Assembly: GCA_032173965.1 (NCBI GenBank)
Contig: CM063311.1
Location: forward strand, 1,528,855-1,592,854
From: Sitta carolinensis
Taxonomy: Eukaryota; Chordata; Aves; Passeriformes; Sittidae
Length of the DNA: 64,000 nucleotides
Direction of reading: 5' to 3'
Shown in pieces: positions 49,555 through 64,000 of the stretch. Both the position numbers and the translations under genes were made by a program. The notes below the pieces were generated by a model. That model saw nothing but the letters and a program-made list of their open reading frames with translations. It did not search any database and was not told the DNA's origin. Positions within the stretch are counted from its first letter, which is position 1, and each line of letters begins with the position of its first letter.

Positions 49555-49860
49555 GGGACCCCCCTGGGACCACGCTGGGACCCCCGGGAACGCCCGGCTG
49601 CGGCTGTAGGGACCCCCGGGAGTCCCGGAAATGGACCGGGACCACCGGGATCCCACCGGGATCCCCAGAACTGGACCGGGACCACTGGAACTGGACCGCG
49701 GCCCGCCAAGGACTCCCAGAACTGGACCGGCACCACCGCGGCTGCAGTTCCCAGGACCCCCCCAGGACCCTCGGAACCAGACCGGGACCAGACTGGGACC
49801 CCTGTGACCATCAGAAGGAGGCGGGGGACCCCTCCCGGAACCCCCGAACCTGCCTGGGGG
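49555..49860 (+). repeat. ACTGGACCGGGACCACCGGGA repeats, MARK4 3' UTR
   Basis: Imperfect GGAACTGGACCGGGACCAC units downstream of the stop at 49441. Confidence 0.65.
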
Positions 49861-50203
49861 AACCCCCCTCAACACCTGCAGCAGCACCGGGACCCCCAGG
49901 ACCCCCTCCGGAGCCCCCCAGGGGTTCAGCAGCCCCGGAACCCCCTCCCAGTGTGGGACCAGTGGAGCTGGGACCCCGGCCCCCGCGGGGGGGGCACCTC
50001 AGGGGTCCGTCGGCTCCAGGACTTCTGTGCCAAGATTTGGGGGACACCCCCCAGCCCCCCGGGGTCCCCCGTGCCCTCCCCCACCCCCTTGTACAGTCTG
50101 TAAATACGGCCCCGGACCCCCGAGACCCTTTGGACACACCCCCCCCCGCCCCCCCATTTTTAAGTTATTCCTGCCCTGATTTGTCCCCCCGACCGCCCCC
50201 CAA

Positions 50204-50209
50204 AATAAA
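50204..50209 (+). terminator. MARK4: MARK4 poly(A) signal AATAAA
   Basis: CAAAATAAACATAGAG, about 760 bases after the stop codon and 455 bases before the BCKDHA start. Confidence 0.85.
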
Positions 50210-50495
50210 CATAGAGACCCCCACGCATGGTGTCTGCTTGGGGGGGAGGGGCGCACTGTCGCGATAGAGGGTGGGAGGAGGGGGGCGTGTCAGGGCGTGT
50301 CCTATGGGGGTGGTGGTGGGGGACTTGGGGAGGGATTTGGGGAGGGGACTGGAGGGTGGGGGGATTTGGGGAGGGGGATTTGGGGGTTTCCACGGGGGGA
50401 GCGGGGTTTGGGGTTCCCTGACGTCACTCAAGGGGCGTGGCCAGTACAGCACCCCCTCGGATTGTCCTTTGGGGGCGGGGCCAACCGCGACGCCT

Positions 50496-50650
50496 CCATA
50501 TATGGATCGGTGGGCGTGACCACGCCGCTCGTTATGCAGCCAGCAGTGGGCGTGGCCAGCCGATGTGCACGCGCCCTTCGTCCAATCAGATCCCTCCACC
50601 GCGCCTCCGCCCCCATAACAGCCAATAAGCATTCCCCCCGCTGCTCGGCC
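50496..50650 (+). promoter_or_regulatory. BCKDHA: BCKDHA promoter: CArG box and CCAAT boxes
   Basis: CCATATATGG at 50496-50505 is a perfect CArG box, followed by CCAATCAGATC (50582) and GCCAATAAGC (50621). The ATG is at 50665. Confidence 0.7.
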
Positions 50651-50664
50651 CCGCCCCAGCGAAG

Positions 50665-55992
<5,328 letters not shown>

Positions 55993-56101
55993 TCCGGGAA
56001 TTCCCGGGGATCCCCCAGGAACAAACACCCCCCCCCCCCCCCCCGGGTCCCGGGATCGCCACAATTCCGCCGCCTCCCGCCCCAAATCCCGCCCCCGAAT
56101 C

Positions 56102-56180
56102 CCACCTGGAGACCCCGGAGAGCACTACCCGCTGCAGCACTTGCAGAAATGATCCCGGAATTCCCGGGAATTCCCCGGGA
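56102..56180 (+). pseudogene. Tandem copy of the BCKDHA terminal coding sequence
   Basis: CACCTGGAGACC...GAGCACTACCCGCTGCAGCA...CAGAAATGATC at 56103 onward copies 55943 onward, offset 160 bases. It includes the last ~14 codons, the TGA and about 20 bases of 3' UTR. It has Phe-to-Leu (TTC to TTG) before CAG and lacks one base after GAGACC. Confidence 0.9.
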
Positions 56181-56489
56181 TTCCCTCAGAACCCCCAAAT
56201 TTATCCCCCCTCCAACCACCTTTGGGATCCAAGGGGAGCCTCCCCGGGAGCGACCCCGGAATTCCCCGATCCCTCCCCAAACCACCCCCCCAGCCCCCCT
56301 TCAAGTAAAGGGAATTTTGGAGAGGAGGAGCCTTGGAATTCTGGGGAGGGGTCGCCGGGATGGGCTGGCGGTTTGGAGGGGGTTTGGGGAGGAATCTCCG
56401 GGATTGGTTTAGGGGACGGTCCCCGGGGTCTGAGGGAATGGCTGGAACCCCCCAAAAAAACCCAAATCCATGTGAAACGAAGGGATTTC

Positions 56490-56640
56490 TTTGGGATTTC
56501 TTTTATTTGGGGGTTATTTTATTTAGGATTTATTTTATTTGGGGGTTATTTTATTTAAGATTTATTCTATTTAAGATTTATTTTATTTGGGGTTTATTCT
56601 ATTCGGGATTTATTTGTGGTTTATTTGGGGTGTTTTTGGG
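56490..56640 (-). terminator. AT-rich repeat with many AATAAA hexamers on the minus strand
   Basis: GGGATTTATTTTATTTGGGG units give about ten AATAAA copies on the minus strand. They lie just downstream of the DMAC2-like exon. On the plus strand the BCKDHA 3' end shows only a weak AGTAAA at 56304-56309. Confidence 0.6.
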
Positions 56641-56752
56641 GCTCTCCCCCAGCCCCAGGACCCGGCACTGCGGCAGCGCCGCCTCCAGCAGCGCCCGGAG
56701 TCTCCCCGGGCCCGGCACCGAGAGCCCCGAGAGGTCCAGGGAGCGCAGGGAC
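56599..56752 (-). CDS. DMAC2: Possible last exon of DMAC2 (partial)
   Basis: On the minus strand an acceptor CCCCGCAG (56753-56760) is followed by 50 codons: SLRSLDLSGLSVPGPGRLRA, then LLEAALPQCRVLGLG and a short tail to TAG. The leucine-rich-repeat-like pattern and the end LPxCxVxG resemble the C-terminus of DMAC2 (ATP5SL), a complex I assembly factor that neighbours BCKDHA in human. No further exon is recognisable before the satellite, so this is either a truncated gene or the rest lies elsewhere. Confidence 0.4.
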
Positions 56753-56754
56753 CT

Positions 56755-57000
56755 GCGGGGAAACTGGGATGGACTGGGGGGACTGGGATGGGACACTGGG
56801 AACACTGGGGTGGGACACTGGGAACACTGGGGTGGACTGGGGGGAACTGGGATGGGGAACTGGGGGGACTGGGATGGGACACTGGGAACACTGGGGTGGA
56901 CTGGGGGGAACTGGGAACACTGGGGTGGACTGGGGGGACTGGGATGGGACACTGGGAACACTGGGATGGACTGGGGGGAACTGGGATGGGGAACTGGGAG
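56755..57000. repeat. GGGACACTGGGAACACTGGGGTGGACTGG minisatellite
   Basis: About nine imperfect units of 25 to 30 bases directly upstream (minus strand) of the DMAC2-like exon. Confidence 0.85.
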
Positions 57001-57640
57001 CGCCTTCCGCCATTGCGCGTGCGCGCTGCGCCCCTCAAAGCATCGCCCTCGGCCCCGCCGTCTTAGAGCTTTCCCGGTTTTTCTTCCCCTGACCCCGGGC
57101 TCGGACCCCCTTGGGACCCCCAGCCAAGCGTGGGATCTCCTCAATGTGTCAGACCCTCAAAACACACATCAAAACCCTCCCCAAAATACACCTGAGACCC
57201 CCAGAACCCTCCCCAAATTCCACCTGGGACCCCAGAACCCTCCCCCCCCCAAAATATATCTGAGACCCCCTCACACACCCGGGATCCCCGGGACCCTCCC
57301 CGAATCCCACCTGAAACCCCCAAAACACACCTGAGACCCCCAAACCCCTCCCCAAATTCCTCATCTGCGGGAGGAGATGGCGTCGGCGGCCACCTGCACC
57401 TGCAGCCCCCTCCCAGCGCTCTAGCGCCGTTTGCTGGGGGCACCCCAAAATTCCTCGGTTTTTGGGGGATCTGGGGGCTTTTGGGGGGGGGCCTGGGGTC
57501 CCACCCCAAAAACCGGAGGTTGAAAGGGGGTCCCACCCCAAAAAATCCCAAATTTTGGGGTTCCCACCCTAAAAACTCCTTTCAGGACCCCTCAGACCCT
57601 CCCCGGTCCCCCCAAAATTTCGGGGTTTTCTCCCCAAATG
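57000..57640. other. Non-repetitive stretch without a recognised gene
   Basis: Begins with TTGCGCGTGCGCGCTGCGC near 57013, similar to an NRF1 site, then becomes C/A-rich with CCCCAAAACACACCTGAGACC-type repeats (57140-57350). No convincing exon. Confidence 0.4.
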
Positions 57641-58445
57641 TCCCCCCATTTTGGGGTTCCTGTTGGGGGCGGGATATCCTGGTTTAAGCCCGTCCCCTCC
57701 CCGGTGTGTCACTCATCCTTCCCTGCCCTGTGGGCACTGTCTGTCCCTGCTGCGGTCTCAGGGGCGTCGAGTGATTGGCACGTTCAGAGGATGCCCTCCA
57801 CCCCCGCGGGCATTGGGCATTCCAGGTGTCCTTTGGCCCTGCATCCCTCCTCTGCTGTACCTGGTTGGAGGCTCCCTGAGCCCTGCCCGGTGAACGGAGC
57901 AGACACCACGCCGTCAGAACTCTGCCCAGACACATGTCCCGACAGCGATATCGGGCACACCGATATTATGGAGCCCAAACGTGGTGGCTGCTCCCATCCC
58001 CGCAGTCCCGAAGGGACCTTCCGGAGCTCTCGGATCCTCAGAAGAGCACGGAGAGACTTTAAGACAGCTTGGCCTTCTCTGGCAGAGCTTTGCCAGCTTA
58101 GCTCTCCAGCAGAGAATTTGGGATCTATCCTATAAAAGCCTCGAGGACGTTCCGCGCCTCTGGAAATTCCAGCACCTTTCTGGTGAGCAGCCCATCCGAG
58201 TGGGAGAATAGGGGAGCTTCTTCCCCCCGAGAAGTCTTGCTCAGGTGAAGAGAAGACCCCGCCAGACCAGGACACCGACCGCAACAAACTGGGAGACTAT
58301 CCCAGCTGCACGGGACGGCGGGAGACTCAAAAGATTCTCTGAGCGTTCTTTTACGCTCTTACCCAGAGCACGGAACGGCTGCGCAGCAGCGAGCGCGAGT
58401 GGGGCGCAAGGCGCGGCTCTGCCGCTCTGAAAACCCGCTCGGAGG
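57640..58445 (+). other. Lower-GC DNA with TATA-like box before the satellite
   Basis: About 800 bases with balanced composition, unlike everything else here. It includes TATAAAAG at 58131-58138 and no long ORF. It could be a mobile-element fragment or LTR, or unique flank; I see no matching terminal repeats. Confidence 0.45.
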
Positions 58446-58449
58446 GAGC

Positions 58450-61400
58450 GGGGGGCTCTCCCTGTCCCCGCCCCTTAAAGCACCCCGGTTCGGGGGGCTC
58501 TCCCTGTCCCCGCCCCTCAAAGCTGCCCGGTTCGGGGGGCTCTTCCTGTCCCCGCCCCACAAAACACCCCGGTTCGGGGGTCTCTGACTGTTCCCCACCC
58601 TTAATGCACCCTGGTTCGGGGGTCTCTGCCTGTTCCCCACCCTTAATGCACCCCGTTCGGGGGCTCTGCTGTCCCCACCTTAATGCACCCCGTTCGGGGG
58701 TCTCTCCTTCCCCACCCTTAATGCACCCGATTCGGGGGCCTCTGCCTGTTCCCACCCTTAATGCACCCGTTCGGGGTTCCTGCCTCGTTCCCACCCTTAA
58801 TGCACCCCGTTCGGGGGTCTCTGCCTGTTCCCCACCCTTATCCACCCGTTCGGGGCTCTGCCTGTTCCCACCCTTAATGCACCCCGGTTCGGGGGTCTTG
58901 CCTGTTCCCACCCTTAATGCACCCCGTTCGGGGTCTCTGCCTGTTCCCACCCTTAATGCACCCCGTTGGGGGTCTCTCCTGTTCCCACCCTTAAGACCCG
59001 TTCGGGGGCTCGCTGTTCCCCCCTTAATGCCCCGTTTCGGGGGCTTGCCTGTTCCCCACCCTTAATGCACCCGTTCGGGGGTCTTGCTGTTCCCCCTAAT
59101 GCACCCGGTTCGGGGGTCTCTGCCGTTCCCCACCCTTAAAGACCCCGGTTCGGGGGTCTCTGCCTTTCCCCACCTTAATGCACCCGGTTCGGGGGTCTCT
59201 GCCTGTTCCCCACCCTTAAGACCCTGTTCCGGGGGTCTCTGCCTGTTCCCACCCTTAATGCACCCGTTCGGGGGTCTTGCTGTTCCCCACCCTAGCACCC
59301 GTTGGGGGTCTCTGCCTGTTCCCCACCTAATGCACCGGTTCGGGGGTCTCTGCGTTCCCACCCTTAAAGCACCCCGGTTGGGGTCTCCTGTTCCCACCCT
59401 GAAGACCCGGTTCGGGTCTCTGCTGTTCCCACTTAATGCACCGTTCGGGTCTCTGCTGTTCCCCACCTTAAGCACCCCGTTCGGGTCTCTGCGTTCCACC
59501 TATGCACCGTTCGGGTCTTGCTGTTCCACCTTAACACCGGTTCGGGTCTGCTGTTCCCCCCTTAATGCACCGTCGGGTCTGCTGTTCCCCACCCTTAATC
59601 CCCGGTTCGGGTTCTGCTGTCCCTTAATCACCGTGGGGTTGTTCCCACCCTAAGCCGTCGGGTTCTGTGTTCCCCTTAATGCACCGTCGGGCTCTTGTCC
59701 CTAATGCCTCGGGTCTGCTTCCCCTAATGCACCGTCGGTCGCCTTCCACCTTAACACCGTGGCTCGTTCCCCTAATGACCCGTTCGGGTTGCGTCCACCT
59801 AAAGTTCGGCTTCTTTCCACTTAGCACGTGGGTCTCTGCCTTCCCCCTAGCACCGTTGGGTTTTTTTGCGTGGCTGCTTTCCACCCTAAGCACCGGTTGG
59901 GTTTGTTCCCCTAACACCTGGGTTTCTTCCCCTAGCACCTTCGGTCTCTGTTCCACTACCCTGGGCTGCTGTTCCCCACCTAATGACCCCGTTCGGGTCC
60001 TGCTGTTCCCCACCCTTAATGCACCGTTCGGGGGTCTCTGCCTGTTCCCACCTTAATGCACCCTTCGGGGGTCTCTGCCTGTTCCCACCTTAATGCACCC
60101 GTTCGGGGTCTCTGCTGTTCCCCACCTTAATGCACCCGTTCGGGTTCTGCTGTTCCCCACCCTTAAGCACCCCGTTCGGGGTCTCTGCTGTTCCCCACCC
60201 TTAATGCACCCGTTCGGGTCTCTGCGTTCCCCCCTTAAGCCCCCGTTCGGGGTCTCTGCTGTTCCCCCCTTAAGCACCCGTTCGGGGGTCCTGCCCCTTG
60301 TTCCCACCCTTAATGCACCCCGTTCGGGGGTCTCTGCGTTCCCCACCCTTAAGCACCCGATTCGGGGGTCTTGCTGTTCCCCACCCTAATGCACCCGTTC
60401 GGGGTCTCTCTGTTCCCACCCTTAATGCACCCGTTCGGGGGTCTCTGCTGTTCCCCACCTTAAGCACCCGGTTCGGGGGTCTCTCCTTTCCCACCCTTAA
60501 GCACCCGTTTCGGGGTCTCTGCCTGTTCCCCACCCTTAATGCACCCGTTCGGGGGTCTTGCTGTTCCCACCTTAATGCACCCGTTCGGGGGTCTCTGCTG
60601 TTCCCCACCCTTAATGCACCCGGTTCGGGGGTCTCTGCCTTTCCCCACCCTAAAGCACCCGTTCGGGGTCTCTGCGCATGTTCCCCACCCTTAATGCACC
60701 CGTTCGGGGTCTCTGCCTGTTCCCACCCTTAAGCCCCGGTTCGGGGGCTCTGCTGTTCCCCACCTAATGCACCCGTTCGGGGGTCTTGCCTTTCCCACCT
60801 TAAGCACCCGTTCGGGTCTTGCTGTTCCCACCCTAATGACCCGGGCGTTCCACTAAGCACCGGTTCGGGCTCTGCTGTTCCCACCCTAATGCACCCCGTT
60901 TCGGGGGTCTCTGCTGTTCCCCACCCTAATGCACCCGTTCGGGGTCTCTGCTGTTCCCCACCCTTAAGCACCCTTCGGGGTCTCTGCTGTTCCCACCCTT
61001 AATGCACCCGGTTCGGGTCTTGCTGTTCCCACCTTAATGCACCCCGATTCGGGGGTCTCTGCCTGTTCCCCCTAATGCACCCTTCGGGGTCTCTGCCTTT
61101 CCCACCCTAATGCACCCGATTCGGGGTCTCTGCTGTTCCCACCTTAATGCACCCCGTTCGGGGTCTCTGCCTGTTCCCCACCCTTAATGCACCCCGGTTC
61201 GGGGTCTCTGCCTGTTCCCCACCCTTAATGCACCCCGGTTCGGGGGTCTCTGCCTGTTCCCACCCTTAATGCACCCGTTCGGGGGTCTCTGCCTGTTCCC
61301 CACCCTTAATGCACCCCGTTTCGGGGGTCTCTGCCTGTTCCCCACCCTTAAGCACCCGGTTCGGGGTCTCTGCCTGTTCCCCACCCTTAATGCACCCCGT

Positions 61401-64000
61401 TCGGGGTCTCTGCCTGTTCCCCACCCTTAATGCACCCGATTCGGGGTCTCTGCCTGTTCCCCACCTTAATGCACCCGGTTCGGGGTCTCTGCTGTTTCCC
61501 CACCCTTAATGCACCCGTTCGGGGTCTCTGCCTGTTCCCCACCCTTAATGCACCCCGGTTCGGGGGTCTCTGCCTGTTCCCACCCTTAATGCACCCCGTT
61601 CGGGGTCTCTGCCTGTTCCCACCCTTAATGCACCCCGGTTCGGGGGTCTCTGCCTGTTCCCCACCCTTAAGCACCCCGGTTCGGGGTCTCTGCCTGTTTC
61701 CCCACCTTAATGCACCCCGTTCGGGGGTCTCTGCCTGTTCCCACCTTAATGCACCCGTTCGGGGTCTCTGCTGTTCCCCACCCTTAATGCACCCCGATTC
61801 GGGGGTCTCTGCCTGTTCCCCACCCTTAATGCACCCCGTTCGGGGTCTCTGCCTGTTCCCACCCTTAATGCACCCGTTCGGGGGTCTCTGCTGTTCCCAC
61901 CCTAAGCCCCCGATTCGGGGGTCTCTGCCTGTTCCACCCTTAATGCACCCCGTTCGGGGTCTCTGCCTGTTCCCACCCTAATGCACCCCGTTCGGGGGGG
62001 GGGGGGGGGGGGGTTCCCCACCCTTAATGCACCCGTTCGGGGGTCTCTGCCTGTTCCCACACCCTTAATGCACCCGTTCGGGGTCTTGCCTGTTCCCCAC
62101 CCTTAATGCACCCCGTTCGGGGGTCTCTGCCTGTTCCCCACCCTTAATGCACCCGGTTCGGGGGTCTCTGCCTGTTCCCCACCCTTAATGCACCCCGGTT
62201 CGGGGTCTCTGCCTGTTCCCCACCTTAATGCACCCGTTCGGGGGTCTCTCCTGTTCCCCACCCTTAATGCACCCCGTTCGGGGGTCTCTGCCTGTTCCCC
62301 CCCTTAATGCACCCCGGTTCGGGGGCTCTGCCTGTTCCCCACCTTAATGACCCCGGTTCGGGGGTCTCTGCCTGTTCCCCACCCTTAATGCACCCCGGTT
62401 CGGGGTCTCTGCTGTTCCCACCCTTAATGCACCCCGGTTCGGGGTCTCTGCCTGTTCCCCACCCTTAAAGCACCCCGTTCGGGTCTCTGCCTTTCCCCAC
62501 CTTAATGCACCCGTTCGGGGTCTCTGCCTGTTCCCCACACCTTAATGCACCCCGGTTCGGGGTCTCTGCCTGTTCCCCACCCTAATGCACCCCGTTCGGG
62601 GGTCTCTGCCTGTTCCCCACCCTTAATGCACCCCGTTCGGGGTCTCTGCCTGTTCCCCACCCTAATGCACCCCGTTCGGGGTCTCTGCCTGTTCCCCACC
62701 CTTAATGCACCCCGATTCGGGGGTCTCTGCCTGTTCCCCACCCTTAATGCACCCCGATTCGGGGTCTCTGCCTGTTCCCACCCTTAATGCACCCCGGTTC
62801 GGGGGTCTCTGCCTGTTCCCCACCCTAATGCACCCCGTTCGGGGTCTCTGCTGTTCCCCACCCTTAAAGCACCCCGAGTTCGGGGTCTCTGCCTGTTCCC
62901 CACCCTTAATGCACCCCGTTCGGGGTCTCTGCCTGTTCCCCACCCTTAATGCACCCCGATTCGGGGTCTCTGCCTGTTCCCCACCCTTAATGCACCCCGG
63001 TTCGGGGGTCTCTGCCTGTTCCCCACCCTTAATGCACCCCGGTTCGGGGTCTCTGCCTGTTCCCCACCCTTAATGCACCCCCGGTTCGGGGTCTCTGCCT
63101 GTTCCCCACCCTTAATGCACCCCGGTTCGGGGTCTCTGCCTGTTCCCCACACCTTAATGCACCCCGTTCGGGGTCTCTGCTGTTCCCCACCTTAATGCAC
63201 CCGGTTCGGGGTCTCTGCCTGTTCCCCACCCTTAAATGCACCCGTTCGGGGGTCTCTGCCTGTTCCCCACCCTTAATGCACCCCGTTCGGGGTCTGCTGC
63301 CGTTCCCCACCCTTAATGCACCCCGTTCGGGGGTCTCTGCCTGTTCCCCACCCTTAATGCACCCCGGTTCGGGGTCTCTGCTGTTCCCCACCCTTAATGC
63401 ACCCCGTTCGGGGTCTCTGCCTGTTCCCCACCTTAATGCACCCCGTTCGGGGGTCTCTGCCTGTTCCCCACCCTTAATGCACCCCGAGTTCGGGGTCTCT
63501 GCCTGTTCCCCACCCTAATGCACCCCGTTTCGGGGTCTCTCCTGTTCCCCACCCTTAATGCACCCGGTTCGGGGTCTCTGCCTGTTCCCCACCCTTAATG
63601 CACCCGGTTCGGGGGTCTCTGCCTGTTCCCCACCCTTAATGCACCCCGTTCGGGGTCTCTGCCTGTTTCCCCACCCTTAATGCACCCCGATTCGGGGTCT
63701 CTGCCTGTTCCCCACCCTTAATGCACCCCGGTTCGGGGCTGCTGTCCACCTAGCACCGTTCGGTCTGCCTGTTCCCCACCCTTAATGCACCCCGATTCGG
63801 GGTCTCTGCCTGTTCCCCACCCTTAATGCACCCCGTTCGGGGGTCTCTGCTGTTCCCACCTTAATGCACCCGATTCGGGGGTCTCTGCTGTTCCCCACCC
63901 TTAATGCACCCGGTTCGGGGGTCTCTGCCTGTTCCCCACCTTAATGCACCCCGTTCGGGGGTCTCTGCCTGTTCCCCACCTTAAGCACCCCGATTCGGGG
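58450..64000. repeat. 42-base satellite array, continues past the window
   Basis: Consensus unit GGTTCGGGGGTCTCTGCCTG + TTCCCCACCCTTAATGCACC + CC (42 bases), about 130 copies. The first three to four units differ (CTCTCCCTGTCCCCGCCCC and TTAAAGC/TCAAAGC), so the array has an older edge. Units near 59300-59980 are shortened by many small deletions; from about 61150 most are nearly full length. A run of about 20 G interrupts it at 61993-62013. Confidence 0.97.

Noticed and set aside
57360..57440. Further DMAC2 exons on the minus strand (GCTGCAGGTGCAGGTGGCC area)
   Set aside because: Acceptor-like sequences exist, but no reading frame resembles the family and no proper donor pairs with them.
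57640..58445. Retroviral LTR
   Set aside because: The TATA-like box and different composition are suggestive, but I found no paired TG...CA ends, poly(A) signal, target-site duplication or viral gene, so it is left unclassified.
58450..64000. CRISPR array or tandem peptide gene (MHPVRGLCLFP-like repeats)
   Set aside because: There are no unique spacers, the host is a vertebrate, and the frame is open only because 42 is a multiple of three; indels break it often.

Overview
The window is vertebrate nuclear DNA, most likely from a GC-rich bird microchromosome. It holds twelve recognisable genes plus one uncertain terminal exon in about 57 kb. Introns are very short and packed with minisatellites, GC is extreme, and consensus splice sites and AATAAA signals are easy to find. 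The genes are orthologues of human chromosome 19q13 genes, a set known to be hard to assemble in birds. The species cannot be named from the sequence.

Layout, left to right: last exon of TIMM50 (+); DLL3 (+); QPCTL (-); FBXO46 (-); GIPR (-); OPA3 (+); VASP (-); RTN2 (+); FOSB (+); EXOC3L2 (-); MARK4 (+); BCKDHA (+); a lone exon resembling the end of DMAC2 (-); about 0.8 kb of lower-GC DNA with a TATA-like box; then at least 5.5 kb of a 42-bp satellite that runs off the window. Order and orientation partly match human 19q13 (TIMM50-DLL3; GIPR-OPA3-VASP-RTN2; EXOC3L2-MARK4), but FOSB and FBXO46 appear inverted or moved, and PPM1N, GPR4, EML2 and SNRPD2 are not seen.

The genes form no single pathway. 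They cover mitochondrial functions (TIMM50, OPA3, BCKDHA), actin and microtubule regulation (VASP, MARK4), ER shaping (RTN2), Golgi pyroglutamate formation (QPCTL), receptor signalling (DLL3, GIPR), transcription (FOSB), an SCF adaptor (FBXO46) and an exocyst-like factor (EXOC3L2). Regulatory sites include the FOSB CRE/SRE/AP-1/TATA promoter, CArG boxes at FBXO46, MARK4 and BCKDHA, and a MEF2/CCAAT internal promoter of RTN2.

The most unusual signals are partial tandem duplications that sit exactly on exon edges of MARK4 (four exons) and BCKDHA (terminal exon), some keeping intact splice donors; loss of the two cyclic-nucleotide-kinase serines in VASP; and a 21-bp array of T-box-like half sites between EXOC3L2 and MARK4. 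Nearly every gene carries one or more single-base indels in C or G runs. I read these as consensus errors, not as evidence of pseudogenes, so exon coordinates are given as they stand in this sequence. All calls are by eye; no alignment or database search was run.
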